Notes under the pieces: model-generated
Databases searched by the model: none
What the model was told of the DNA's origin: nothing
Seen by the model: only the letters and a program-made list of their open reading frames with translations
Position numbers and translations under genes: made by a program
Assembly: GCA_030512335.1 (NCBI GenBank)
Contig: JAULSU010000004.1
Location: 2,666,001 to 2,730,000, forward strand
DNA: 64,000 nucleotides
DNA from: Immersiella caudata
Taxonomy: Eukaryota > Ascomycota > Sordariomycetes > Sordariales > Lasiosphaeriaceae
Direction: 5' to 3'
Part shown: positions 22,831-34,169 of the stretch, piece after piece
Numbering within the stretch: position 1 is the stretch's first letter
Layout: every line of letters starts with the position of its first letter

Positions 22831-23877
22831 TTATTCGTCCATCTGCCATGCATACTCGAGGCCCTTGACTCTCTCCTTCCTGTTGATCGCCTTGAACCTC
22901 TCCGCCTCGAACCCATTCCCACGATCAACCCCATCCCACCGATACCCAGGCCGTATCCCATATCGATTCGGGGCGGCAGCCCCCTTATACACCGGCCTCC
23001 TGCCCTTCCCTTTCCTCCTTCCCCCCCTTCCATCATATCCACTCTCATTGCTCAAAAACTGCGCCATCGGGTCATTCCACCTCGCCGCGGCCCTCATCTC
23101 CCTATTCATCTCTTCGTCATCCTTTCCCCTCGCCAGCGGCATCAACGCCGCCTCCTCCAGCGCCTCCTTCCTTTTCCTCGCCTCCTCGAGCTGCACCTCC
23201 CCCTTCAGGCCCCGTTTCCGCATCTCCTCCGCCTTCTCCGCCTCCACAGCTGCCCTCCTCATCTCCGCCCTTCGCATCGCCGCATCCACTCTTCGCCCTG
23301 TCGCATCTCTCAAGACAACCTCGCCTTCCCCCTCTGGTGCCTCCCCTCTTTTCTCCGCCGCCGCCCGCTCTGCTTTCAACCTCTCCAACTCTTCCCGTTC
23401 AGCCTGCTGTCGGATCTTCAACTGAGCTGTGATTGCCGCGGCGCTTTGCAACCCCGCGTGCGTCCCGTCTGACATCATTGGAACCGCGGACGCAATTGGC
23501 CCGGGGTCGGTGACATCTTCGCCGTCCGCTTCGCGCGCCGCAGCGGCTTGTTCTGCTGCAGTGGACGCAATGATTGCGTCGGCCGCGGCGGAATCGGAGT
23601 CATCGGCAGGGGCGTTGTTGCTGGAGATAGTCTTCCATGCGGATTGCTTCGCGCGTCGGAATTCAGCGGAGGTTCCGGCTACGAGGGCGGGGTCATCGGC
23701 CTCGCCGGCGTCATCGGGTTTGCGGTAGGTGGTGGACCAGCCGGGTTCATCGTCATCTTGGATGAGGAGGCCGGAAGAAGTGGAAGGGGGGTGCTTGCGC
23801 TTGCGCTTTTTGGAAGGTGGTTTAGTGTCGGTCGAGAGGTAGTGGGTTGCTAAGTAGGAGACTTTGTCGGAGGGCAT
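22831..23877 (-). CDS. CWC26: Pre-mRNA-splicing factor Cwc26/Bud13
   Basis: Bud13 is a subunit of the RES (retention and splicing) complex in activated spliceosomes. One exon encodes 348 residues from ATG 23877 (MPSDKVSYLATHYLS). An in-frame ATG 46 codons upstream was not used because that stretch is Pro-rich and unlike the family N-terminus. A basic KKRKRKHPP signal follows, then the family motif IQDDDEPGWSTTYRKP. The middle is Glu/Ala/Arg-rich and likely helical (AEREELERLKAERAAAEKR). The conserved C-terminus is PVYKGAAAPNRYGIRPGYRW, then DRGNGFEAERFKAIN and the terminal LEYAWQMDE, diagnostic of Bud13. Confidence 0.93.
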   Translation of the reverse strand: MPSDKVSYLATHYLSTDTKPPSKKRKRKHPPSTSSGLLIQDDDEPGWSTTYRKPDDAGEADDPALVAGTSAEFRRAKQSAWKTISSNNAPADDSDSAAADAIIASTAAEQAAAAREADGEDVTDPGPIASAVPMMSDGTHAGLQSAAAITAQLKIRQQAEREELERLKAERAAAEKRGEAPEGEGEVVLRDATGRRVDAAMRRAEMRRAAVEAEKAEEMRKRGLKGEVQLEEARKRKEALEEAALMPLARGKDDEEMNREMRAAARWNDPMAQFLSNESGYDGRGGRRKGKGRRPVYKGAAAPNRYGIRPGYRWDGVDRGNGFEAERFKAINRKERVKGLEYAWQMDE

Positions 23878-25926
23878 GGTGGGTGTTTCTGTTGGTGGCG
23901 GATGGGGGATCGTTGATGGTTGAGGTTGTCGATGTCTAGCTTGCAGCAACGATTTGTTGCACACACTGGTCCCAAATTTTGGAGGCTCAGGCGCGCTCGG
24001 CAACTTCCGCTGCACCCCTGCTTCTCCGCCATTTTAGCTGCTGCTGCAGGGGCCAGGTGACATCACTGATAAGATAAGGATTGGAAAGCCAAGACGCTGT
24101 CAGCCGTCACTTTCCGTCGCAAAGCTGCACCCTCTTGCTTGCGAACGCGCTGAGAAACAGGATGGCTGCCTGCGAGGATAGAGTTTCATTGACTACTTGC
24201 TGAATTACGTGATATACAGTATGAGGAGGGGACGTTGGCTTGACGGGCGGCTAAGATGAGCAGGGACCCAGATGATGGGGGTGGGGTTCCTGCGCGTCGC
24301 TATCCTGGCGCGTGTGGTTGCTGGGATCGTAATCTATCGCGCTGCGGACTTCGATCTCGTTATCCGCCAATCAACAGAACACATGCTGCAACCTCGGGTG
24401 GTTTGTTGCAAAGTCGCAACGCAAACACGCCGAGAGGAGTCGGATGGGGCACTCTAAATCGGGAAACCCGCTCTTCGCGGCGTCCTCGGGCTCCAGGTGA
24501 GGGATGGGATGACGGGGTATGAGGGGCAGTGTTTGAGACACGGCCTCGATCCAGTGGTCCGGAGAGTTTGAGCGTCGCAAACGGACTTGTTACCTATCCG
24601 CCGCTACGCCGCCAACCTGAGTCTAATGGGTTGCATGGCAGAGGGATTTATCGCTCAGCACGCTTAACATGCTCGCTGGTCTGAATCGGGATAGCCTTCG
24701 CACTCCATCGAAGGTGGCTTCCAAGGCTTCCCGCCCTAAATCGGCTGTGGCCAAGATTTGGTTTCGCGGGGTCTCCTAGGGGCCTGTCACGGTCGAGCGA
24801 ACCGGTTGCGCAATCGGCCGGGGTGCAAACGGTCTTGGATGGATTTCATCATTGCTGAAGGCGATGAGCCAAAGAAGGCTGAGGCGGAAGGAAGGGGACT
24901 GGTCAGCCTAGGTCACCCGCTCTGGCTGATGACCTTGAGCCAGGCGCTTGGGGGTGGGCTGGTACCGTTGTGTGGTCAGCTCCTTGTTGTCTTCCTTTCT
25001 CCTTCTTGGTGTCATGCCGTCACTCTGTCACGCCCACACCCCCCACGGTCACGAACGGCTAGGCGCCACGCCCCCAGCTTAGCCAGCTTTATCATCATCC
25101 GGCTTTCCAAAGGGGTCCGATAAGGGGGGACGACCTCGGGGGTTCTTGGTATATTTGCCCTGCGCCTCGCCCTCTGCGCTCTCTCCTGGATCCCTCCTCT
25201 GTAACTCCCAAACAACAAAGAATTGAACCCACCAGCTTGCGGCGTCTTTGCAAATCTCCCCAGATTGCACCGGCATCGGATTTCCTTTTCCTTGTATTGT
25301 CATCGCTTTGTTTAAGCCCCTCGTTGTACCCAGCATCCCCCCGTCATATCTCTTATCGCTTATCGCAATCGGCCTCCTGCCGCGATCACCCGCATCTGCG
25401 CACCTCTTTGACTCACCGGCCAGCCTCCTTCTCTCTGGACGGCCCCCTTTGTTTGGCACGAACGGCCGAAACGACGTAATTTGTCAATCCAATCACTTGC
25501 ACCTGGACTACCCAGTCACATTCGAACAAAGCCGCTCTTTCCAGCGCATTCCCCTGCTGAGGCCCCCTTAGCTCCTTCCTTCAGCTCTTCGACATACCGG
25601 GCTGCCGAGTGACTCCTTGCAACCCCTGCTTGGTCATTACCCTCGGCCGTCTCTTTCGCTATTTTAGACGCCTAACGACCATCCTTTTCCAACATCCTAC
25701 CCTGTGTCCTAAGAAATCTACAACGCTCTCTCTGGCCAACTGAACCAGTTGGCACCCACCTACACACGACCTGGGAACACCCGCATCCATCTTCGAGTAT
25801 CCCAAACTAGCGATATCATTATTCCATATCCACCCATCAGCTAACCCTCTTCTGGAACACGAAGTGGGAGTCATCCAAGAGAACACCCTAGGTGTCACCC
25901 TGAACCAACCGGAAGCCTCACCCATC
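23878..25926. promoter_or_regulatory. Long divergent region with CT-rich leader
   Basis: About 2 kb between CWC26 (minus) and the 210-aa gene (plus). The last ~800 bp (25100-25926) are strongly C/T-rich with repeated CCTT/CTCC runs, as in fungal core promoters and long 5' leaders. Short ORFs there are compositional. No gene or RNA is recognised. Confidence 0.45.
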
Positions 25927-26619
25927 ATGGCTGCCTCAACCGAGTCGGCTCAGTTCGAGCGCGACCTCCGCAGCGCCAAGCAAGGGTGGAAGCGAGACAA
26001 GAACTCCTCGGAAAAGTGGGCTCGCGGCTTCTGGCACGCGCCCGGCATCACCGTTGACATGGTCACCGGTGTGCCAATTAACGGGACCGAGAGTCAACAG
26101 GCCAAAGTCCGCCCCCGTAGCAGGTATTGCGAGTAAGCCAATCCATCGTGTCCCTCGCTAGCAGCTCTTCAGCTAACGCGATACCCTCGCAGCAATGGCC
26201 ACCACACCAAGCGGACCCCAAACTATGTGAAGATGCGCACAGTCTATGATGCACCAGCCAGCCGAGTAAAGGCCAAGCTTCACGCTGCACACGAGTGCGA
26301 GGATCCCAGCTCCCGCTCCCTCAGCGATCTTCCCCCGATCACTCCCCATCTGATTCGCCGGATGAGCACAACAGACAACACGCTCTACAGCTTCGACCGC
26401 ACGGACACTCCCGGCAAGCCGCTGACGCTTGACATCTTCATCAAGGCCCCAACTGCGCGTGACACGGAGCGCTTTGTTGAGAAGGAGTATGAGATCCTCG
26501 ATGCCAACGGCCAGGCGCTGAAGGGTCGTAAGGCCCGACGAAACCTTCGCCACGCCGCCACGGACATCGACGCGGCTCGAGAGGAGGAGACCGAGATTGA
26601 CGGCTTTGAGCTGTTGTAA
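25927..26619 (+). CDS. Unrecognised 210-aa protein
   Basis: Exons 25927-26132 and 26193-26619, with a 60-bp intron (GTAAGC...CTCGCAG), give 210 residues. The donor at 26133 is preferred over GTATTG at 26124 because GTAAGC is closer to consensus; either keeps the frame. The N-terminal ~70 residues are charged (RDLRSAKQGWKRDKNSSEKW) and contain GFWHAPGITVDMVTG. The C-terminal half has a compact mixed segment (KPLTLDIFIKAPTARDTERF, VEKEYEILDANGQALKGRK) and ends acidic (EEETEIDGFELL). There is no signal peptide, membrane helix or known catalytic motif. Good codon structure, a conserved-looking fold and a clean leader argue that it is a real, probably well-expressed gene. I do not know its function. 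Confidence 0.75.
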
Positions 26620-27559
26620 ATCAGCCCTCTCGTCTCGCGGCTTTCACTTGGCAAGACACCAAGGCCGCCGCTGTACATTGCCCCCCTGTGTCGCTTTGTA
26701 TTTGGATCTTCGCTTCCCTTGACACTTTTATTCTTCATTTTATCTCCTGGCGAGGTTTTCCGAGTGAGCTGTTTCGATTGAGCGGGGATAGCGCGACACT
26801 GATAGGAGAGGGTGTTTAGTTTCGCTATTATTTTTTTTGCGCTTGGTTTGGGAATCGAGACGAGCATACCTGCATAGCCTTTAGGATCGGCGCGGGATGG
26901 GGAGGAGCGAGGGTCTCACATATCAGCATTGTAATCCCGCCGTCTGTCCTTTCCGCGGCTGTCTATGTTATTATCATTCAGAAACTCATCATCAGGCACG
27001 AGCATTTGGTCGGGGTTGAGGGTTTGGCTTAGGATGGAGAGGGCACAGCATCTCCGGAGGCTTTGGGATTTTCTTTGAATCTGTTGATAGGAAGAATCAA
27101 TGAAGCTGACAGGCTTGTTGCCTCACCAATCACTGGTGCGAGTAGTGCAAAAGAAGCCATGTCGTGAACCCCTTGGCCTCAATATATTACTGTGTTTGGT
27201 GAGTTACTCAATCTCGGCCTGTCACAATTCCATCCATGAGCAAGCAGCGGTACATCAAACTGAGCATTAGGTAATTCCTTGTTTGCCATACATGGCGGGT
27301 ATCATAATCGTACAGAATAGGGTAGGTGCACAGAATCTGTTTGAAGTTAGCTTTGTCAGAGCCAAAAAAAAAACGAGACAGGAACCTCACGTCAAAATAT
27401 ACATGGGGAGGCAAATGAGCATCTCCCGCACGGTTCATCGGGACGGACCGATGGCTGTGGGCAGGCTTGAAGCCGAGTGGCCGCAGTATGCCCTTCTTCA
27501 TACCTCGGTGTGGCTTGATATGGCACACCATCCGAGTAAGCATAATAGGTTTATGGCAA
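26620..27559. other. Convergent 3' spacer
   Basis: 940 bp between the 210-aa gene and the Zn2Cys6 gene, both ending here. It contains short poly-T (26830-26838) and poly-A (27364-27373) runs. No gene is seen; the small ORFs are shadows. Confidence 0.4.
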
Positions 27560-28704
27560 TCATCCAGGGAATGATCGTCCCATGAGAAGCTCGTAGTAAG
27601 CCCTTTGCTCCGACTCGGTGCCCAGCTCGGGGTCAAAGTCCTGCTCGTTGGGCTGCGCTATGGGCTCAGGGTTGGAGCCCATGGTGTAAAAGTCGGCTAT
27701 GGTCTCGTTAGGGGCGAAACCCAGGGACGCCAACGTTTGTGAGGCGCGAGAGGATCTGTGATGTGTTAAGACATGGGTTAGAGCGGTGGCTAGGGAGAGG
27801 ACAAACGATTGGGCAGCGTCTTTGGCTACGAGGTCGGATAAGGAGGCGAGGTCTCCTTGGAGGATGGATCCTTCTGATATGACTGACTTAGAATCAGATA
27901 TCGGGGTGGTTCGTGAAGGTTGGATCTTATGGGTTGGGGACTGAAGAAGGCCGAGACGTCTGAAGGGGGCGGGGCGGATGGGAGTGTTGTCATCGCCGTT
28001 GGGATAGTCGTCATCCTCGGCTTCGGGATCTTGAGACGGGGCGCCATTATCTCCCTGGACGCCGCTAGCAGGATTGTTGTGACCGAAGAAGGCTTTGAAG
28101 ACGGAGCTTTCTTGCCACTTGTTGATGAGGGCTTCTTGTTGAGCGGTGTCTTTTATGGAGGAGATGACGTATTTGCCGGTGCTGCCGCGGAGGTGACCCT
28201 CGATGAGAGCATCTAGACCGGGGATGGCGCCGAGAACAGCACCCCACGCGGCGGCGCTCTCCTTGTAGGTGTTGAGGGCGGTCCGATAACCTTTTTGCGG
28301 GCCACGCCGCTTGGTAGGACGCAGATACAGACATGGCTTGTTATGCTTTTGGCACACACTGCATTTAGGCTTGCCATTGTCACATGGTTGGTGGTTGACA
28401 TGGCAGAAATCACAGCTAGATTCATGGAACACGAAAGTGAGTGAGAGGCTTAAGGGCGGGCGGGAGGAGAACGAGTGAAAGTGTGAGAGGTCACCTACGC
28501 CCGGGACGCCTTTTTCCTCTTGCGGGGATTCACCGGCGCCTCACTCCCGGCATCAGCACCGGCGTCACTGGCCGGTGCCGTTATTTCAGCCACCGATGCG
28601 GACGCACCCGTCACCGCGCTGGCAACCGCGTCCGGAGCCGAGGCGGCAGCGAGTGCCCGATCGGCCCCGTTTGCCAATTGGGCATCAGCAGCGGCGAACT
28701 CCAT
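27560..28704 (-). CDS. Short Zn2Cys6 transcription factor
   Basis: Exons 28704-28499 and 28415-27560, with an 83-bp intron, give 353 residues. Splicing joins PRKRKKASRA to CDFCHVNHQPC, restoring a standard binuclear cluster C-x2-C-x6-C-x6-C-x2-C-x6-C (residues about 70-97) preceded by a basic patch. An unspliced reading from an ATG at 28432 would lose that basic patch and is rejected. The linker RRGPQKGYRTALN is followed by a helical block (YKESAAAWGAVLGAIPGLDA, LIEGHL) and an acidic, Ser/Pro-rich middle. The C-terminus, residues ~240-353, has a helical stretch (SLSDLVAKDAAQSF). It lacks the large fungal-specific MHR domain of QutA/QA-1F-type activators, so it may bind DNA with a short effector region. 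It is divergent from the QutR-like gene, 1.1 kb away. Its targets are unknown. Confidence 0.85.
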
Positions 28705-29815
28705 GGCGACTGATCCGGAACGGCGGAACTGTGGCGGACACTGCCGAGCCCCATATGATCGGAACAAAGATATACGCAATCGCCGAGGCTGGGTCGCAGG
28801 TGCAACTTGGATGTTGGGGGTTGGAAGTTGGTTGGAGAAAATGTGCCGCCTAAGCGGCGGGTGGTGACGAGCTAAAATTAACGATCCAAAGACCCTGGAA
28901 GATCGCGGGGCTTGGGTCCCATCCGTAGTACTTGGCTTCCTACCGTAGATCGGAGATCGCTGAGATGGATGATAAGACCTTCTTCCGTCAGTGCCTCTCG
29001 GTATCAAGACTGCTTCCATTGCGAGTTACGCAATACTACTCTGTTGTTCCCACACACGGCATCCGACCTGAAAGTTTTACAGAGGTTGTTAGGTAGGCAA
29101 CGCGACGAGACATGTTGACGGCCTCTCAGAAGCCAGTGGGCTGGATGGCCCACTTGACAAGAAAGACGAATCGCACGCGCGGGAGCCTCCATTCTCGGCA
29201 TGCAATGCATCGCGGTATTATTTCCCCGAGCCACACCATGTAGAACCATCTTTGCTCCGACGAGATGGAGCACAAAGTCTAGGACCTAAAGGGAAGCCAG
29301 GCACAACGTTTCTACCCTTCCCCCAAAATCTGAACGCGGGGTTCGGTGGGCTGTTGGAGCCAGAAGAGGAAAAGAGCTTGGGCCCGCCGGCTAGGGTTGC
29401 TAAGGCAGTTCTCCGGTCCGCGGGGGTTGCCGGTCTTGCCAGGGTCTACATTTTCCCGCCGACCAATCCCGACCGATCTGCCGACCGCAAAGGAGGATGG
29501 AAGAAGTGGAAGAACTCTCAAACATCGGGCCTTCATCTGGTCCCTGAGTAATAATCGCAAGGGACGACCTGACGGGCTGATCCGTATGCCCTTTTTTGCG
29601 TTTTGTTTTCCGCTGCCCAAAGCGTTCGGAGACAGGAGAGAAGCGAAGCCAGAATCGCTGTTTGTCGTTTCCTTCCGCCGTGAACGTCGTCAAACACAGC
29701 ACCCAGAACTACCACCATAACGCACCCGCCCGGCGCCCCCGCCAAGTGACCAGTGTGGAGTGAAGTGAGTGAGGCGCGCGCCGTTGAGAAACGGGGAGAA
29801 GCGCAAGGGACAGCC
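28705..29815. promoter_or_regulatory. Divergent promoter, Zn2Cys6 factor and QutR-like gene
   Basis: 1.1 kb between two outward starts. No ORF here has support. Shared control of the two regulators is possible but no palindromic CGG pair could be singled out with confidence. Confidence 0.4.
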
Positions 29816-32327
29816 ATGTCTATCTCTGCGCCAAAGAACGAGAGGGCGTTCGATCCCAATGCCTCGATCGTGCTAGTCGGCTGCCGAGGGGCCGGGAAGC
29901 GTACTCTCGGATTTCTAGGAGCCCTCCATCTGCGCCGCCGCCTCGTCACCGAAGACCACTGGTTTGAGAAGGTCACCGGCCTGACCCGCGGCCAGTTCCT
30001 CTCACTCAATGGCAAGGAGTCTTTTGCCCGCGAGAATGCCAATGCCTTCAAGCGCATGTTAGACAGCAACCGTTCCGGGTGCGTCATCGAGTGTGGCATG
30101 AGCAGCCTGGCCGCTGAGTCCCAGGATGCCCTTCGTGCCTACTCACGCACTCACCCTGTAGTATACATCCACAGGGAAAAGGAACAAATCTCCCGCCTCT
30201 TAGATGCTGCTGACGCCGAGCAGCTGCTGAAGGCGGACGAAAAGCATAGAGAGTGCTCCAACTTGGAGTACTATAATCTCCATGACGCCTCGAGCCACCC
30301 CTCATCACCCAATTCGGGATCCAACACACCTGTGGAGGTCAAACAAGCCGGTCCTTCCAAGCTGCTACGCGCGCGAGAAGACTTCACTCGGTTTCTCGGT
30401 ATCATCACCGGCCGCGGTGCTACCCGTGCTTGGCTTGAGAGCCCCTTTTCCGTCAGCGCCATCCCCCCTGAGTTTAGAGCCTACTCATACGCACTGAGAG
30501 TTCGACTATCGTGTCTTCTCGATCACAAGGACATCGACTGGGAGGACTTCGAGGCCAGAGGCGACTGCATCGAGCTTGTTATCGATACCTGGCCTGGCGA
30601 TCTCCACAAGCTTATTGCGAGGCAGGTGGCGCTGATTAGGAGAAAGCTCGGCATCCCAATCATCTACCACGTTGAGGAAAACCCCCGTGGCGAGCGGCGG
30701 AGGCCTCCAGAAGAGAAGAACATCATGGATGCAGAGCTTTTGGAACTCGGCCTTCGCCTCGGCGTCGATTATCTCAGTCTTGATCTACAGCGGGAGGAGG
30801 CTCTTGTGAATCGTGTCCTTCGACACAAGGGAAGATCCAAGATCATTGGCAACTTCTGGCACATGGGGATCGGTGCCCTCCCGTGGCTCGACGATCGGCA
30901 AATCGACAACTACCGCAGAGCGCAAGCTCTTGGCTGCGATGTGATTCGCATCGCACGATTCTGTGCCGGAGACAGTGACGCCGAGATCCTCGAGGAGTTC
31001 CGCCGCAAACTCCAGCACGCTATTCCCGACCCAAAACCGCCGCTTGTTGCGTATGACTTCTCCGTCCTTGGTGTCAGAACCCCCCTCCAGAGCAGAATTT
31101 TGAGCCCCGTGAGGCATCCGGATATCGAAAACGAAAGAGACCACCTCGCCACTGTGAGCACCGCCACTGGGTCCTTTGAGCTTCTCTTCCGCCAGTTTCT
31201 TCTGGACCCGCTCCAGTTCTACGTCCTGGGCTCCAACGTTTCTTACTCTCTGTCGCCCGCTATGCAGACCGCTGCGTTCGAGTTCGCCGGGATGCCTCAT
31301 ACTTTTCAGGCCGTCACCTGCTCGACTCTTGAAGACTTGAACCAAATTCGCATCAGCGACGCCTTTGGTGGTGCTCTTCTCACGGCACCCTTCAAGGTCG
31401 CCATTATGCCTCACTTGAAGTTCAAGAGCCATCATGCCACAGCCATCGGTGCTGTGAATGTCCTCCTTCCACTCCGTGGTAAGACCACCATTTTAGATCA
31501 CGCCAACTCGCGGAATAAAGCTGGTCGCGCACACGCCTTCTTTGGCGATAACACAGACTGGAGTGCAATTCTCACCTGTCTCCGTCGCGCTATCAGTCCC
31601 CGAAATTACGTCCAGCCATCGAGGACTACTGGTCTGGTAGTCGGGGCCGGTGGCATGGCACGCGCCGCTATCTATGCCCTTATCCAGCTGGGCTGCCGCC
31701 ATGTCTTTATCTACAACCGAACATACGAGAACGCGCTGCAGGTTGCTGAGCATTTCAACTCCTGGGCCGAGTCCCAGGGAATCACCGCAGGGGGTCAGCT
31801 CAACATCTGTCGTGTGTTACCATCGCTTCTATATCCATGGCCGCAAAACTTTCAGTTGCCGACCATGGTTATATCCTGTGTTCCAGCGACCAGCGTGGAT
31901 GGGAACCCACCAGCTGATTTCGAGATGCCGCTTGAGTGGTTAGGAAGTCCAACTGGAGGTGTTGTTGTTGAGGTGAGCCCTATCCTCTTTATGGGCAGAG
32001 CCCTGGTCTTTGCGCCACATCAGACACTTGCCCCTCCTCTCTACTTGTAAACTGCTGACACTAATCCGCCTCGCAAAGCTGGCATATGAGCTCTCAGTCA
32101 CCCCTCTAGTTGCACAGATGCACACCTATAGAGAGAGGGTAAACCCCTCCTGGGTTATTGTTGACGGCCTTGAAGTTGTTGGTGAGATGGCTATCGAGGC
32201 ATTTGAACTCATGACGGGGCGAATGGCGCCCAAGAGGTTAATGAAAGAGGTCGGGCGTAAGACATGGGAGCTTCAGCAACAGCAGCGTCAAGTGCCTATG
32301 GGCGCTTTTCAGACTGGCTTCCCGTGA
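29816..32327 (+). CDS. qutR: QutR/QA-1S-like quinate repressor (AROM-derived, catalytically degenerate)
   Basis: This family arose from the last three domains of the pentafunctional AROM protein and represses quinate-use genes in Aspergillus (QUTR) and Neurospora (QA-1S). Exons 29816-31972 and 32079-32327 (106-bp intron) give 801 residues. Domain 1 (residues ~15-210) is shikimate-kinase-like with GCRGAGKRT at 22-30, an altered P-loop with Arg after Lys. Domain 2 (~225-410) is type I dehydroquinase-like; at the Schiff-base Lys position it has Arg378 (CDVIRIARF). Domain 3 (~465-800) is shikimate-dehydrogenase-like, with YSLSPAM, LLTAPFK (Lys527), GDNTDW and the nucleotide-binding GLVVGAGGMARAA; its end VVVE-LAYELSVTPL is formed by splicing. 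The ATG chosen (MSISAPKN) is preferred over one 21 codons upstream. Shorter than QUTR (about 930 aa). No quinate enzymes lie within the window. Confidence 0.88.
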
Positions 32328-33592
32328 GAAGAGCGCAGATCTCGAACTTGTGTCTGACAGCATGTGCCGGATTTTGTCGGATGGGTCGACACCAAACAGC
32401 GGCCGAGAGTCATATTTGACCACGACTGCTCCCCCTTCGCCGCTCCTCGAGGATCCGGCAAGATGGTGGAGGAACGAGGCGTGAACTTGGACGACGTTGA
32501 TCGAATCAAGGCAAACCCCCACAACAACAAACGCCCGGTCTTGGCCTGCCTGGTACACACATGGGAACAATTCAAAGCTCGCGCCGCGGCTCATCACGAT
32601 CGCCCCATGTCGAACTTTCCTTGCCACACTGTGCAAGTCGACGCCCTAGTGGTATGCTCGAGAAGGCGATTCGTGAGGTAATCTGCCAAGAGCAGGAGCC
32701 CTAAGCCTATACAAGAGGCCAAGGCTTTAGGTCAGACGGATGAAACATGACAGGGACATCACTCACAACCAGACGATCCGCCACATGGCTAACCTATTTG
32801 ATCCAGCCCTGTGTGGCCGCCGGCATCTTCACACAAAGCGCCACCAGCTGTTAGATATCATATCACAGGGGCCAGGGATTTGCGCCTTGCCACAAAAGCC
32901 ATGGGATGAGGAGGATATCCTGAAAGCTGCGGGGTGGGCGTTCGACTGGTCCACAACTGCGGCATCAGCCACGGATTCGTTTCCGTGATGGGGTTGTCCA
33001 GACGCCCTCAGGGAGATTGGCATGCCAGCCAAAGTTTGCGTACGCGGTGACTATGTGGATTACCATGTAAGGGCATGTCAGTTTTATGGTGTGAGAGAAG
33101 GGCTACTATCAGTGCGTTAGTCCGTCGTTAGCGAGCAAGTTGCCTCCAGGAGAATATCTACCTAGATAGGTAGCATCGCGTACCTGAGCTCAGACGCCGC
33201 TCGATGTTAATTGGACATGTGAATACAATCACTTCAGAACGATATTTGACTATCTCACTCCTTGCTAACTTTCTATAGTCTTGCTAATATCACAAGCTAA
33301 ACTTTCAAAATCTACTATCATACTTCATTCCATCTAGAATTGGGTTGTCAACAAAGATACCTCTTCAATTTGTCAGTTACCCACCACTACTTCACTATAT
33401 CATACTTGCACCCAATTCATCCCTCTACAGCCCCATAGCCATTCTGCCCAAAGGGCATTCTAAACAGTACCCCATTACCAAATAAACTCCTCCTTTGCTC
33501 ACCTGAAAAGAAAGTCATAGCCCATCATATTTTTCATCAATCGCTTTCGCCATCGACCCTCATTAAAACACCCTTTCCCTAGGTGGTACCCC
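32328..33592. other. Convergent 3' spacer, AT-rich at its right end
   Basis: 1.27 kb between the ends of the QutR-like gene and the membrane-protein gene. An antisense ORF at 32238-32636 overlaps the QutR-like 3' end and shows no family likeness. 33200-33590 is AT-rich. No gene or repeat is called. Confidence 0.4.
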
Positions 33593-34127
33593 CTACCGAT
33601 AGCCGTTCAGCCAACCCCCCGCTCTATCCAACGCATTCTTAGCCCACCCCAAATCCCAATTCACACCCTGCAAACTAATCAACTCCACTGCACTCAACGA
33701 TTCATGCTCCCTCCCATCCCGCTGGGCCGTCCATACGTAATTACACAGATCTGCCAAACACGCATGCGTAAGTGCGGTAGCACCATGGGCTGGCGCCATA
33801 AGATCTCGCCCTCCCCATATCTTGACCAGCTCGGCAAGCTCGGTGGTGTGATCCCAATGGCCATCGGGGTGTTGGAGGGAACACAGACGGCGTATGACGT
33901 CGACGCGGTTGTGGTGATCGTATCCAGGGCTGAGAACGGGTGAGGCAGTCGTTGTGGGAGGCGTGGAGGTTATGGGGGGTGTGGAGGCCACGGTTTTGTG
34001 GTCGTTGCTGGGGCTTTGGGCTAGTGGGGAGATGTAGCCTTGTTGGTGTTGATGGTACTGATGCTGCTGCTGTTGCTGCGGATATTGGTATTGTGTTTGT
34101 TGTTGGGGTTGGGGGAAGTATGACTGG

Positions 34128-34169
<42 letters not shown>

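Noticed and set aside
27560..28432. Unspliced Zn2Cys6 model starting MFHESSCDFC
   Set aside because: Splicing to the upstream exon gives the basic patch RKRKKASRA directly before the first Cys, as in almost all proteins of this class; the unspliced N-terminus reads intron sequence.
32238..32636. A 132-codon minus-strand ORF at the QutR-like 3' end
   Set aside because: It overlaps the supported last exon in antisense and shows no recognisable domain.
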